NCBI RefSeq assembly: GCF_016464375.1
Contig: NZ_JADDIU010000005.1
Coordinates: 124,001 to 188,000 of the forward strand
From: Bacillus renqingensis
GTDB taxonomy: Bacteria > Bacillota > Bacilli > Bacillales > Cytobacillaceae
Direction of reading: 5' to 3'
Length of the DNA: 64,000 nucleotides
Shown here: positions 56,242-64,000 of the stretch, piece after piece
Layout of the letters: every line of letters starts with the position of its first letter
Position numbering within the stretch: position 1 is the stretch's first letter
Notes under the pieces: generated by a model
The model's database searches: none
Seen by the model: the letters and a program-made list of their open reading frames with translations, nothing else
Told to the model about the DNA's origin: nothing
Made by a program: the position numbers and the translations under genes

Positions 56242-56313
56242 TGACTCCAATATCCCCCAGGGGAAGCCCTTCCAGAAAGAAATTTTTCAACGAACCACAT
56301 AAAGAATATTCGC

Positions 56314-56340
56314 TTGACAAACGGTCTATAGTACTATGAT
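56314..56340 (+). promoter_or_regulatory. Candidate rho promoter
   Basis: TTGACA with TATGAT at a 15-bp spacing; the spacing is short, so this is tentative. Confidence 0.35.
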
Positions 56341-56645
56341 TTGCATGGCGGATGAACCTTATGCGTTCATGATTTCTGATTTGCCAAAAAATGTAGTTGA
56401 TTAATTTTTAGCTTTGGGGGTAAAATAGAAATTGCTTTTATAATATGCATATCTCTGCTATTTTATTCATCCCATTTATAACTTCTATTTTTATCCTCTA
56501 AGAAAAGCAAAAGCTCAAAAGAACGGGGCCTATTTCCGCTAAAGAGAAAGGTCGCTAGTTGCTGTGCGCTTGAAGCGGTTCTACTTAAAAAAACCATCTC
56601 CCGCCTGAAGCGGATTGACGGAAAAAATTAAAGAGTGGTGTACAA

Positions 56646-57911
56646 ATGGACTTAACAATATCAAGTTTAGAAAATATGAAGCTGAAGGAGCTTTATGAGC
56701 TTGCCCGCGAATATAAAGTGACCTATTACAGCAAATTAACGAAAAAGGAATTAATTTTTGCGATTTTAAAATCTCGTGCCGAACAGCAGGGTTATTTTTT
56801 CATGGAGGGCGTCTTAGAAATCATCCAATCCGAAGGCTTTGGCTTCCTGCGCCCGATTAACTATTCGCCAAGTTCTGAGGATATTTATATTTCGGCATCG
56901 CAAATCCGCCGCTTTGACTTAAGAAACGGGGATAAAGTTTCCGGAAAGGTGCGTCCGCCGAAAGAAAATGAACGCTATTTCGGTCTGCTGCATGTCGAAG
57001 CGGTGAACGGCATGGACCCGGAAACTGCAAAAGAACGCGTCTATTTTCCTGCGTTAACGCCTTTATATCCAGATAGAATGATGCGGCTTGAAACCACGCA
57101 AAAACATCTTTCGACAAGAATTATGGATTTAGTGGCACCTGTTGGCTTTGGTCAGCGCGGCTTGATTGTCGCTCCCCCTAAGGCAGGGAAAACGATGCTG
57201 CTAAAGGAAATTGCCAACAGCGTTACCACCAATCACCCTGAGGTTGAATTAATTGTTCTTTTGATTGACGAACGACCTGAGGAGGTGACCGACATTGAGC
57301 GATCGGTTGCCGGTGATGTCGTCAGCTCTACATTTGATGAGGTTCCGGAAAACCATATTAAAGTGGCCGAGCTTGTTCTCGACCGGGCCATGCGGTTAGT
57401 CGAGCATAAACGCGATGTCGTCATTTTGATGGATAGTATTACCCGTTTAGCCCGTGCTTACAACCTGGTGATTCCGCCAAGCGGCCGGACGCTTTCCGGA
57501 GGGATTGACCCGGCAGCCTTCCACCGGCCGAAGCGTTTCTTTGGGGCGGCACGGAATATTGAAGAGGGCGGCAGCTTGACGATTTTGGCAACGGCATTAG
57601 TGGACACCGGTTCACGTATGGATGATGTCATTTATGAGGAATTTAAGGGGACAGGTAATATGGAACTCCACCTTGACCGTCAGCTCGCTGAACGCCGTAT
57701 CTTCCCGGCACTCGACATCCGCCGCTCCGGAACGCGTAAAGAAGAACTGCTGATTCCGAAGGATCATTTGGATAAATTATGGGCGATTCGCAAATCGATG
57801 TCCGACTCACCTGATTTTGCCGAACGCTTTTTGAAAAAATTACGCTATACGAAGTCAAACCAAGAATTTTTCGACCAATTAGATGTGGAGTTAAAGGCAC
57901 GCCGGTCGTAA
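56646..57911 (+). CDS. rho: Transcription termination factor Rho
   Basis: A 421-residue hexameric RNA helicase. The N-terminal helical bundle and cold-shock-like RNA-binding domain ([21 protein letters not shown]) precede the ATPase with the P-loop [13 protein letters not shown], the Walker B region [18 protein letters not shown], and the Q/R-loop region [22 protein letters not shown] 56646 follows GAGTGGTG. rpmE follows, as in B. subtilis. Confidence 0.98.
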   Translation: MDLTISSLENMKLKELYELAREYKVTYYSKLTKKELIFAILKSRAEQQGYFFMEGVLEIIQSEGFGFLRPINYSPSSEDIYISASQIRRFDLRNGDKVSGKVRPPKENERYFGLLHVEAVNGMDPETAKERVYFPALTPLYPDRMMRLETTQKHLSTRIMDLVAPVGFGQRGLIVAPPKAGKTMLLKEIANSVTTNHPEVELIVLLIDERPEEVTDIERSVAGDVVSSTFDEVPENHIKVAELVLDRAMRLVEHKRDVVILMDSITRLARAYNLVIPPSGRTLSGGIDPAAFHRPKRFFGAARNIEEGGSLTILATALVDTGSRMDDVIYEEFKGTGNMELHLDRQLAERRIFPALDIRRSGTRKEELLIPKDHLDKLWAIRKSMSDSPDFAERFLKKLRYTKSNQEFFDQLDVELKARRS

Positions 57912-58081
57912 ATCAGTTAATAAATGATGCCTGGTGCTAAAAATTCCAACTTGCAAAAGTGATAGTACGTTGGTATAATATGTACAGTGTGTTTTTAATA
58001 ATGTCAGTTTCAGTTTTAGACAAGCACACTTGATTGATAACTCTGTTTCGCAATGATTCAGGGCAGAAGGAGATGAAAAGA

Positions 58082-58288
58082 ATGAAAGCAGGAATTCATC
58101 CAAATTATAAAAAAGTAATGGTGACTTGCGCTTGTGGCAATACATTCGAAAGCGGATCAGTGAAAGAGAATATTCGCGTTGAAACTTGCTCAGAGTGCCA
58201 TCCATTCTATACAGGTCGTCAAAAATTTGCCGAAGCCGGCGGACGTGTTGACCGCTTCAACAAACGTTATGGCCTTAAGCAAAAGTAA
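58082..58288 (+). CDS. rpmE: 50S ribosomal protein L31, zinc-binding form
   Basis: A 68-residue L31. The first residues are [20 protein letters not shown], and the zinc ligands are CACG and CSEC, so it is the zinc-containing paralog used when zinc is plentiful. ATG 58082 is nine bases after AAGGAG; the longer frame from 58034 is not supported. A good terminator follows. Confidence 0.97.
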   Translation: MKAGIHPNYKKVMVTCACGNTFESGSVKENIRVETCSECHPFYTGRQKFAEAGGRVDRFNKRYGLKQK

Positions 58289-58298
58289 TGATTGAGAG

Positions 58299-58334
58299 GA
58301 CAGGCAAGAAGAAATTCGACTTGCCTGTTTTTTA
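58299..58334 (+). terminator. Terminator of rpmE
   Basis: ACAGGCAAG and CTTGCCTGTTTTTT. Confidence 0.9.
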
Positions 58335-58360
58335 TTGTTATATAAGAATTTATCGTTTTC

Positions 58361-58524
58361 GACCTTGAGAATTGTCCAGCTTCAGCGCCCTAGCGGCTAG
58401 TGTCCTTCGCGCTCCGCCCTACGATAAGTCAACATCGGTTCGCTTGCGCTCACCGTGTTTCCTTTATCTCAGTTGGAGCGCTCCAGGCCATACGCCGCTG
58501 AGCAGGGCGCTTGCGCTTTTCTTA
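58361..58524 (+). repeat. Family-B dispersed repeat, long subtype
   Basis: Head CTTGAGAATTGTCCAGCTTC, conserved centre with AAGTCAACATCGGTTCGCT and GGAGCGCTCCAGGCC, tail GGCGCTTGCGCTTTTCTTA. Nearly identical to 59918-60080. Confidence 0.93.
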
Positions 58525-58603
58525 TTTAAACGCCGGTCGTTGGCAGTTCGCGCTCAAGTCGGCTTTATATATTAGGGTTTGTAAGAGGAAGGAGTCACCG
58601 TTT

Positions 58604-59227
58604 ATGTATGTAATGAAGCAAAGCGGATGGGTAGAGGTTATTTGTGGCAGTATGTTTTCTGGAAAGTCAGAGGAGTTGATCCGCCGTGTCCGCCGGGCTC
58701 AATTTGCCAAACAAAAAATAGCAGTATTTAAACCAAAACTGGATAATCGCTACAGCGAACAATCTGTAGTATCCCATAATGGTTCTTCATTTCATGCAAA
58801 GCCTATTTCTCATTCTATTGAGATCTGGCATCATGTAGAAGCCGATATTGACGTTATTGCCATCGATGAAGTGCAGTTTTTTGATGAAGGCATTGTTCGT
58901 GTAGTTCAACAGCTTGCTGACCGCGGTCACCGGGTGATTGTCGCCGGTCTTGATCAAGATTTTCGTGGCGAACCGTTCGGCTCGATGCCGCTGTTAATGG
59001 CAATCGCTGAATTAGTCACAAAGCTGCAGGCAGTCTGCTCCATTTGCGGATCACCTGCAAGCCGCACCCAGCGCTTAATCGACGGCAAGCCGGCATCCTA
59101 CCATGACCCAGTCATCCTTGTTGGCGCCGCTGAAAAATACGAACCACGCTGCCGCCATCATCACGAAGTGCCGGGAAAGCAAATGGACGGCTCGTTTGCG
59201 TCCCTAACAAGCGTGGAAGAGGTATAG
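58604..59227 (+). CDS. tdk: Thymidine kinase
   Basis: A 207-residue type II thymidine kinase for salvage. P-loop [23 protein letters not shown], the lasso region with [13 protein letters not shown] and the second metal site CRHHHEVP are all visible. ATG 58604 follows GAAGGAG by eight bases. The frame extends upstream into the repeat element, which I exclude. B. subtilis has the same order rpmE-tdk-prfA. Confidence 0.96.
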   Translation: MYVMKQSGWVEVICGSMFSGKSEELIRRVRRAQFAKQKIAVFKPKLDNRYSEQSVVSHNGSSFHAKPISHSIEIWHHVEADIDVIAIDEVQFFDEGIVRVVQQLADRGHRVIVAGLDQDFRGEPFGSMPLLMAIAELVTKLQAVCSICGSPASRTQRLIDGKPASYHDPVILVGAAEKYEPRCRHHHEVPGKQMDGSFASLTSVEEV

Positions 59228-59350
59228 GGCTTAGTTCTTGCTGGTCGGCCGGCCAAAGAGACTATTGTTGTGGACATCCTATGGAAATAATTCACTTGAG
59301 CAATTACCGGCTGTAGCAGGGCATGATAAAGGGTAATGGGAGGTGTACAA

Positions 59351-59860
59351 ATGAAAAAATGGCTGTTTCCCTTATTTTTTATCTTGCTCATGTTCACGGC
59401 CGGGTGCCAAAACGGCAATCGCAACGCGGATGATACCGCCTATGATTTGCGGAAGGATAACAGCACCCCAAATTATATGTCAAACCGCACCGAGACCCGA
59501 AATAATAACCGGGATGACAGGACGGATCGTGGCAAAGACCGTCAGCACCAGGTTGAAAACGATATCACCAATCAAAATCCGAATTTTCTTGACCTAAATC
59601 GGACGGGCAGCGGCAGTGAGGCAGGCGCTGGCAACCAGGGCAATGATATCAGAAAAGCCAAAGACGTCATTGCCACATCTAATGAGTTTGTCGCGGATTC
59701 CGTTTGGATTAATGGTGATCGGATGTGGGTATCTGTGTATAAAAAAGGAATGCTTTCCGATCGCGGAAAAATTAACGCCGAGGCCCGTCTGCACCGCAAG
59801 CTGATCGCAGCCTTGCCACGTTACAATATTGAGGTTCGGGTAAAGGAAGATCGTAGGTAA
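59351..59860 (+). CDS. YhcN/YlaJ-type sporulation lipoprotein
   Basis: A 169-residue lipoprotein: MKKWLFPLFFILLMFTAGCQ contains a signal and lipobox ending at cysteine. A Asn/Arg/Asp-rich linker follows, then the conserved domain VIATSNEFVADSVWINGDRM and RLHRKLIAALPRYNIEVRVKED. The family is found in spore membranes and helps germination or outgrowth. ATG 59351 follows GGGAGGTG. It is an addition between tdk and prfA compared with B. subtilis. Confidence 0.85.
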   Translation: MKKWLFPLFFILLMFTAGCQNGNRNADDTAYDLRKDNSTPNYMSNRTETRNNNRDDRTDRGKDRQHQVENDITNQNPNFLDLNRTGSGSEAGAGNQGNDIRKAKDVIATSNEFVADSVWINGDRMWVSVYKKGMLSDRGKINAEARLHRKLIAALPRYNIEVRVKEDRR

Positions 59861-59889
59861 CATGCTCTGATTCCAGGGCATGTTTTTTT
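59859..59889 (+). terminator. Terminator of the lipoprotein gene
   Basis: ACATGC and GCATGTTTTTTT around a 12-base loop. Confidence 0.75.
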
Positions 59890-59917
59890 CTCATTGTATC
59901 AGAATATATTTCACTTG

Positions 59918-60080
59918 GCTTCGAGAATTGTCCAGCTCCAGCGCCCTAGCGGCTAGTGTCCTTCGCTCTCCGCCCTACGATAAGTCAACATCGGTTCGCT
60001 AGCGCTCACCGTGTTTCCTTTATCTCAGTTGGAGCGCTCCAGGCCATACGCCGCTGACCAGGGCGCTTGCGCTTTTCTAA
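59918..60080 (+). repeat. Family-B dispersed repeat, long subtype
   Basis: Differs from 58361-58524 at only a few positions over 160 bp, which points to recent copying. Confidence 0.93.
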
Positions 60081-60086
60081 TTGGTT

Positions 60087-60115
60087 TTGACCTTCGTTTT
60101 TACCTATACTATAAT
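60087..60115 (+). promoter_or_regulatory. Sigma-A promoter of prfA
   Basis: TTGACC, 17 bp and a perfect TATAAT, starting seven bases after the repeat end. Confidence 0.85.
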
Positions 60116-60183
60116 TAGAATGTTATGGACTAAAAAAGAACAATATTTTATAGATACATGTGAATCAATGTGGGGTGACTATT

Positions 60184-61257
60184 GTGTTTGATCGACTGCA
60201 ATCCGTTGAAGACCGCTACGAAAGATTAAATGAGCTTTTGAGCGATCCGGAAATTTTAAATGATGCAAAAAAACTGCGGGAATATTCAAAAGAACAAGCT
60301 GATATACAAGAAACGGTCCAAACCTACCGGCAATATAAAGAGACGAAGTCCCAGCTGCAAGAGGCGAAGGCGATGCTTGACGAGAAGCTTGATGCAGAAA
60401 TGCGTGAAATGGTAAAAGAAGAGGTAAGTGAGCTTGAGGAACAAATCAAGAAATTGGAAGAGCAGCTCAAAATCCTCCTCATTCCAAAGGACCCGAACGA
60501 TGACAAGAGCGTAATTATGGAGATTCGCGGTGCGGCCGGTGGTGAAGAGGCAGCACTGTTTGCCGGAACTCTTTACCGGATGTACAGCCGGTATGCCGAA
60601 TCACAAGGCTGGAAAACAGAAGTGATCGAAGCCAACGAAACAGGTCTCGGCGGCTTTAAAGAGATTATTTTTATGATCAATGGAACAGGGGCCTACTCTC
60701 ACTTGAAATATGAAAACGGGGCTCACCGGGTACAGCGTGTTCCGGAAACCGAATCCGGCGGACGAATTCATACGTCAACAGCTACCGTTGCCTGCCTTCC
60801 GGAAGCGGAGGACGTTGACATTGACATCAATGAAAAAGACATCCGGTTTGATACGTATGCGTCGAGCGGTGCCGGCGGACAGAGTGTTAATACGACGATG
60901 TCAGCCGTTCGGCTAACCCATATTCCAACCGGGATCGTCGTTACCTCGCAGGATGAACGTTCCCAGCATAAGAACAAGGATAAGGCGATGAAGGTATTGC
61001 GTGCCCGTGTCTATGATAAATTCCAGCAGGAAGCCCGGGCAGAATATGACCAAGTACGGAAATCGGCTGTTGGAACGGGTGACCGTTCAGAGCGAATCCG
61101 TACCTACAATTACCCGCAAAACCGGGTAACCGACCACCGGATTGGCTTAACGATTCAAAAGCTTGATCAAATTATCGAAGGCAAGCTTGATGAAATCATT
61201 GAGGCGTTAATCCTTGAAGATCAAGCGAAAAGATTGGAAAATGCCGCAAATGAGTAG
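60184..61257 (+). CDS. prfA: Peptide chain release factor 1
   Basis: A 357-residue RF1. The GGQ motif lies in [17 protein letters not shown] and the PxT-type anticodon-mimic region in [19 protein letters not shown]. It releases peptides at UAA and UAG. GTG 60184 follows GGGGTG by six bases. The last codons overlap the start of prmC, whose product methylates the GGQ glutamine. Confidence 0.97.
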   Translation: MFDRLQSVEDRYERLNELLSDPEILNDAKKLREYSKEQADIQETVQTYRQYKETKSQLQEAKAMLDEKLDAEMREMVKEEVSELEEQIKKLEEQLKILLIPKDPNDDKSVIMEIRGAAGGEEAALFAGTLYRMYSRYAESQGWKTEVIEANETGLGGFKEIIFMINGTGAYSHLKYENGAHRVQRVPETESGGRIHTSTATVACLPEAEDVDIDINEKDIRFDTYASSGAGGQSVNTTMSAVRLTHIPTGIVVTSQDERSQHKNKDKAMKVLRARVYDKFQQEARAEYDQVRKSAVGTGDRSERIRTYNYPQNRVTDHRIGLTIQKLDQIIEGKLDEIIEALILEDQAKRLENAANE

Positions 61258-62143
61258 AAAGGTATTCGAAGCTCTGAAATGGGCTTCTTCTTTTTTAACA
61301 GAAGCGGGTCGGGACGAGAATGCCGGGGAGCTATTGCTGAGGTTTTGTTCCGGGATGTCGCGGACGCAGCTGTTTGCCAACATCAGGGATGACTTGGCAG
61401 ACGATGTATGGCGTAGCTTTGAGGAGGCGGTAATCAGGCATGCTTCCGGGGTTCCGGTACAATACATCATCGGCTCGGAGGAATTTTACGGCCGGACATT
61501 CATCGTTAATCCTGACGTCCTCATCCCAAGACCGGAAACGGAAGAACTCGTCTATGGGGCATTAAAAAGAATCAACCGACTGTTCAAAGGCAATCAGGGA
61601 ATCAAACTCGCAGACATCGGCACAGGCTCGGGCGCCATCGCCATCACCATGAAACTCGAATCCGACTGTCCACCTGGGGCGGACAAATGTCCACGGATGG
61701 TGTCAGGCACCGATATTTCCGCGGAGTCGTTAGCGGTGGCGCGGGAGAATGCGAACCGGCTGGGGGCGGATGTGGAGTTTTTGCTTGGGGATTTGCTTCA
61801 GCCGTTTGTGGAGCGTGGTGAGAAGCTGGATGTGGTAATCTCGAATCCGCCTTATATCCCAATTGGTGATCAGGAGTGGATGTCTGAGGTAGTGACGAAG
61901 CATGAGCCGGCCAGAGCGTTGTTTGCTGGAAGGGACGGGCTGGACTTTTATCGCCGTTTTATGGTCGAGCTGCCGCAGGTGCTGGCGCCGCAAGCGCTTG
62001 TCTGTTTTGAGATTGGTGCCGGACAGGGCAAGGCGGTCGCTGCGCTGTTACGAGAAACATTTGCCGGTGCCAAAGTGGAGGTCGTCGATGATATAAATAG
62101 GAAAGACCGGATGGTGTTTGCAGAAATCGGCTTCGGGGCTTAG
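61250..62143 (+). CDS. prmC: Release factor glutamine methyltransferase PrmC with a repeat insertion
   Basis: A 297-residue methyltransferase that modifies the GGQ glutamine of release factors. SAM motif I is [16 protein letters not shown] and the catalytic motif is VISNPPYIP. Between motif I and the acidic motif II (TDISAES) lie about 16 residues ([16 protein letters not shown]) where homologues have about eight. The corresponding DNA, 61668-61711, is a copy of the dispersed TGTCCAC/GGTGTCAGGCACC repeat kept in frame. ATG 61250 overlaps the prfA stop and gives [16 protein letters not shown] as in the family. Essential motifs are intact, so activity is likely retained. Confidence 0.94.
   Translation: MSRKVFEALKWASSFLTEAGRDENAGELLLRFCSGMSRTQLFANIRDDLADDVWRSFEEAVIRHASGVPVQYIIGSEEFYGRTFIVNPDVLIPRPETEELVYGALKRINRLFKGNQGIKLADIGTGSGAIAITMKLESDCPPGADKCPRMVSGTDISAESLAVARENANRLGADVEFLLGDLLQPFVERGEKLDVVISNPPYIPIGDQEWMSEVVTKHEPARALFAGRDGLDFYRRFMVELPQVLAPQALVCFEIGAGQGKAVAALLRETFAGAKVEVVDDINRKDRMVFAEIGFGA
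61668..61711. repeat. Family-A composite repeat inside prmC
   Basis: TGTCCACCTGGGGC, GGACAAATGTCCACGGA and TGGTGTCAGGCACC. The centre is identical to the intergenic copy at 33313-33359. Confidence 0.9.
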
Positions 62144-62164
62144 GACCCGAGCCGATTTTTTTAA
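62124..62164 (+). terminator. Terminator of prfA-prmC
   Basis: AAATCGGCTTCGGG and CCCGAGCCGATTTTTTT; it overlaps the prmC stop codon. Confidence 0.88.
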
Positions 62165-62169
62165 AAAGC

Positions 62170-62676
62170 CTATGAAGTCTTGTTTAATTTTCTTATAATC
62201 ATTAAATTAACCAATAGTAAGATATAAATAAGTGGGTATAAGATAGCAGAATACCAAAGTTTCCAACCGTTATAATAAAAGGTATTCGAAAAAAGCGACA
62301 AGTATTCGAACAGGAGAGTGGCAGCACTCCAGCCGAGAATATAAAGGACTTTACGGTATAACGACTTGTGAAAAGGGAAAAAGTTTAAAAACAAGATATT
62401 TACAGCTGGATAAATGATAATGAAAATAAAGAGATATTCTGTATCGACTCCTTTTTTGAAATAACCAAAAAGATTGTATTTTACATCCAAATAGATGTCA
62501 GCTAATGCTGCCAAAAAACAGGCAAAGAGGGATGTTGTGTATATTTCCATGTAGGATATTCGCTTTGGTATCACAAGGACGGCTGCCAGTAAGCCAATGC
62601 TGGTAATGATTAATAAAATCACAGAAGTTCCCCATCTTTTAGAATTAGATTCTCCTGTAATGGGGAAAATATTCAT
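62170..62676 (-). CDS. CBO0543-type multi-pass membrane protein, function unknown
   Basis: A 168-residue protein with five hydrophobic helices (VILLIITSIGLLAAVLVI; LFACFLAALADIYLD; YLFIFIIIYPAVNILFLNFF; VLYILGWSAATLLFEYL; LYPLIYILLLVNLMII). The pattern fits the CBO0543 family found in many Firmicutes, without a known role. It is more AT-rich than the neighbours, lies on the opposite strand between prmC and spoIIR, and has a weak ribosome site. It may be a later insertion into the conserved order. Confidence 0.72.
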   Translation of the reverse strand: MNIFPITGESNSKRWGTSVILLIITSIGLLAAVLVIPKRISYMEIYTTSLFACFLAALADIYLDVKYNLFGYFKKGVDTEYLFIFIIIYPAVNILFLNFFPFHKSLYRKVLYILGWSAATLLFEYLSLFSNTFYYNGWKLWYSAILYPLIYILLLVNLMIIRKLNKTS

Positions 62677-62766
62677 AACCTATATCTGATAGATTTTTTT
62701 AAATTTACTAGTTTAAGATTCTGGCATTTTGTCCACAATGATGATAGCGAAGGGACGGTGCCAAAA

Positions 62767-63768
62767 ATGAGGAGAAAACAATTAGTTTGGGCGTATTTAT
62801 GTGTATTATCGTTAGCCACGGTGCTAAATTTATATATACCGAAAACAGAAGCGGTTGCGAAGGAATCGATTGTCATTCCGGGGGAAGCGATTCGGCTCAG
62901 GATTCTCGCAAATAGTGACTTTGAAGAGGATCAACAAATCAAACGCAAAGTCCGCGATGCGGTGAATGCCAAAGTGGAACTTTGGGTCAAGGACCTAACC
63001 TCAATGGAAAAAGCGAAGAAGGTCATCCATACAAAGCTGCCGGAGATTCAAGCGATAGCGGAAAAGACCGTTCAGGAACAAGGGTCGAATCAATCGGTAA
63101 AAGTCGAGTTTCGTAAGGTTCAGTTTCCAACAAAACTTTATGGTCAATTTCTTTACCCAGCCGGAAAATATCAGGCGATCTTAATCACCTTGGGCAGCGG
63201 CGAAGGGGCCAATTGGTGGTGCGTGCTTTACCCACCATTATGCTTTCTTGATTTTTCAAATGGTGTCGCCGTGACTAGTGACGGTTTTGACGAGAAGAAA
63301 ACGGCAGCCTCCAAGACAGGAGCAGCGGATGGAAAAACAAAAACCGCTAAAGACGATACGATTGAAAATCAGACGGAAAAAGAGGAAGCGGCAAACTCTA
63401 AAGAAATTCGTAAAGAGAAGGAGCATCAGCATCCTACAAAGCCACCCGTGAAAGAAGATAAAAAGGAAGAGTCTGTGGAAGAAGCGAAGTCTGAACATAT
63501 GAACAAAGAAAAAGTGAGTAAAGCCGAACCTGCGAAAAAGGAAGAAGCGAAGGCTGAACCTGTGAAAAAAGCAAAGGCGAATAAAGCTGAACCTGTGAAA
63601 GATGAAAAACCTGAAAGTTCCAAACCTGTGAAAAAAATAAAGTCGGAAGAGGATACATCCGATCCTAAAGGCAAGACATCTAAAAAAACACCTGTCTACA
63701 CAACGGAAGATGAACAGCCAGTGAAAGTGAAATTTTTCGTTGCGGAGTTGTGGGAAAAGCTTTTTTAA
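62767..63768 (+). CDS. spoIIR: Stage II sporulation protein R with a long charged insertion
   Basis: A 333-residue SpoIIR, the forespore-made signal that triggers SpoIIGA to process pro-sigma-E. The N terminus has an export signal (LVWAYLCVLSLATVLNLY), and the conserved core reads IRLRILANSDFEEDQQIKRKVRDAVN and NWWCVLYPPLCFLDFS. From about residue 172 to 313 there is a Lys/Glu/Pro-rich stretch with imperfect AEPVKK repeats, followed by the conserved end KVKFFVAELWEKLF. The protein is about 110 residues longer than B. subtilis SpoIIR. ATG 62767 is preferred to GTG 62758, which is too close to the ribosome site. Confidence 0.93.
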   Translation: MRRKQLVWAYLCVLSLATVLNLYIPKTEAVAKESIVIPGEAIRLRILANSDFEEDQQIKRKVRDAVNAKVELWVKDLTSMEKAKKVIHTKLPEIQAIAEKTVQEQGSNQSVKVEFRKVQFPTKLYGQFLYPAGKYQAILITLGSGEGANWWCVLYPPLCFLDFSNGVAVTSDGFDEKKTAASKTGAADGKTKTAKDDTIENQTEKEEAANSKEIRKEKEHQHPTKPPVKEDKKEESVEEAKSEHMNKEKVSKAEPAKKEEAKAEPVKKAKANKAEPVKDEKPESSKPVKKIKSEEDTSDPKGKTSKKTPVYTTEDEQPVKVKFFVAELWEKLF

Positions 63769-63775
63769 ATAAACG

Positions 63776-63804
63776 ACCAGTCCTTTTAGGAGGGCTGGTT
63801 TTTT
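63776..63804 (+). terminator. Terminator of spoIIR
   Basis: ACCAGTCCT and AGGAGGGCTGGTTTTTT. Confidence 0.82.
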
Positions 63805-63809
63805 GCTGG

Positions 63810-63945
63810 ACAGGGGTAAAACTGCTTTTGGACGGGTAAATTCGCAAAATAGACGGGTAAAAACTTATTTTGGGCGGATAAACTCAAAAAATAGACGGAT
63901 AAAACTTCATTTCAGACGGATAAACTAGACGTTCAGACGGATAAA
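63810..63945 (+). repeat. Array of seven 21-bp units (array 4)
   Basis: GGGTAAA or GGATAAA recurs at 63814, 63834, 63855, 63876, 63897, 63918 and 63939, that is one 20-bp and five 21-bp steps; the fuller unit is AGACGGATAAA plus ten variable, A/T-rich bases. It lies after the spoIIR terminator; the 55 bp to the window end hold nothing recognised. Confidence 0.88.
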
Positions 63946-64000
63946 ATGAGTCAATCGGCCAATCTGCCCGCCTATACTAGTTCTATTTCTTTTATTTTTT

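Larger units (their letters stand above)
56201..56645 (+). other. 445-bp leader region of rho
   Basis: After a family-A repeat comes a promoter-like TTGACA (56314) with TATGAT (56335) and then a 300-bp leader. A 22-codon frame at 56336 lacks a ribosome site. GAAGCGGNNC motifs recur at about 56575 and 56615. rho is known to be autoregulated through its leader in B. subtilis; I cannot identify the elements here. Confidence 0.5.
58289..58603 (+). other. 315-bp gap between rpmE and tdk
   Basis: Terminator (58299-58334) followed by a family-B repeat (58361-58524) and 80 bp carrying the tdk ribosome site. Confidence 0.6.
59890..60183 (+). other. Gap between the lipoprotein gene and prfA
   Basis: Family-B repeat (59918-60080) immediately followed by the prfA promoter (60087-60115) and a 70-bp leader. 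Confidence 0.65.

Noticed and set aside
56336..56404. 22-codon leader peptide in front of rho
   Set aside because: No ribosome site and its ATG lies in the predicted -10; kept only as a note on the leader.

Overview
The window is chromosomal DNA of an endospore-forming, low-to-mid GC Bacillaceae. The evidence is spo0F, spoIIR, gerQ, rsfA, pbpG and an sspH-type SASP gene, together with long gene-order agreement with the Bacillus subtilis ywd-ywf-ywh-ywj-ywk region (gerQ, hemQ, pta, lipL, ywfO, ywgA, ywhBCD, pbpG, speE-speB, ywjE, ywjF, rpoE, pyrG, ywjG, spo0F, fba, tal, murAB, glpX, rho, rpmE, tdk, prfA, prmC, spoIIR). Mobile-like short repeats resemble those of Neobacillus/Mesobacillus-type genomes, but the genus is an inference. 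I recognise no rRNA, tRNA, insertion sequence, prophage or CRISPR array.

Layout. 1-4430 (minus) is a clade II nitrous oxide reductase cluster read nosC-nosZ-nosB-like-nosD-nosY, cut by the window edge. 4686-6685 (minus) holds bshB2-yojF (bacillithiol synthesis) and pdxK. 7026-19124 (plus) is an 11-gene block for a membrane-bound formate dehydrogenase and its molybdenum cofactor: fdhD, fdnGHI, fdhE, mobA, moeA, a MoeA-substrate-binding-domain fusion, moaE, moaD and moeB. The catalytic subunit is a selenoprotein: an in-frame UGA at 8432 is followed by a hairpin closely matching the E. coli SECIS. FNR-like boxes sit at about -41.5 of candidate promoters in front of both nosC and fdhD, which suggests shared anaerobic control of formate oxidation and N2O reduction. 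No sel genes are in the window.

19240 carries an exact parS site. 19344-36000 is housekeeping and sporulation backbone. 36169-47252 is a fatty-acid/branched acyl-CoA degradation block (ywjF, thiolase, hydroxyacyl-CoA dehydrogenase, two acyl-CoA dehydrogenases, a TetR regulator and the fused mutase IcmF). Two promoters there carry the same short palindrome (TGAAYG-N2-CRTTCA), a plausible operator for the TetR protein. 47742-57911 has rpoE, pyrG with its reiterative-transcription attenuator, ywjG, spo0F with a sigma-H promoter, gluconeogenic genes, murAB and rho. 58082-63768 has rpmE, tdk, a sporulation lipoprotein gene, prfA-prmC and spoIIR.

The most unusual non-coding content is repetitive. 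Four intergenic arrays have a 21-bp period but different sequences (19661, 39710, 41972 and 63810). A six-unit array with an exact 52-bp period, able to form a hairpin per unit, follows pyrG. A dispersed palindrome family built on GGTGTCAGGCACC includes one copy inside the prmC reading frame and one that supplies the fdnI stop codon. A second dispersed family of 135-200 bp starts with TTGAGAATTGTCCAGCT and ends with GCGCTTGCGCTTTTCT or a close variant, always in the same orientation.
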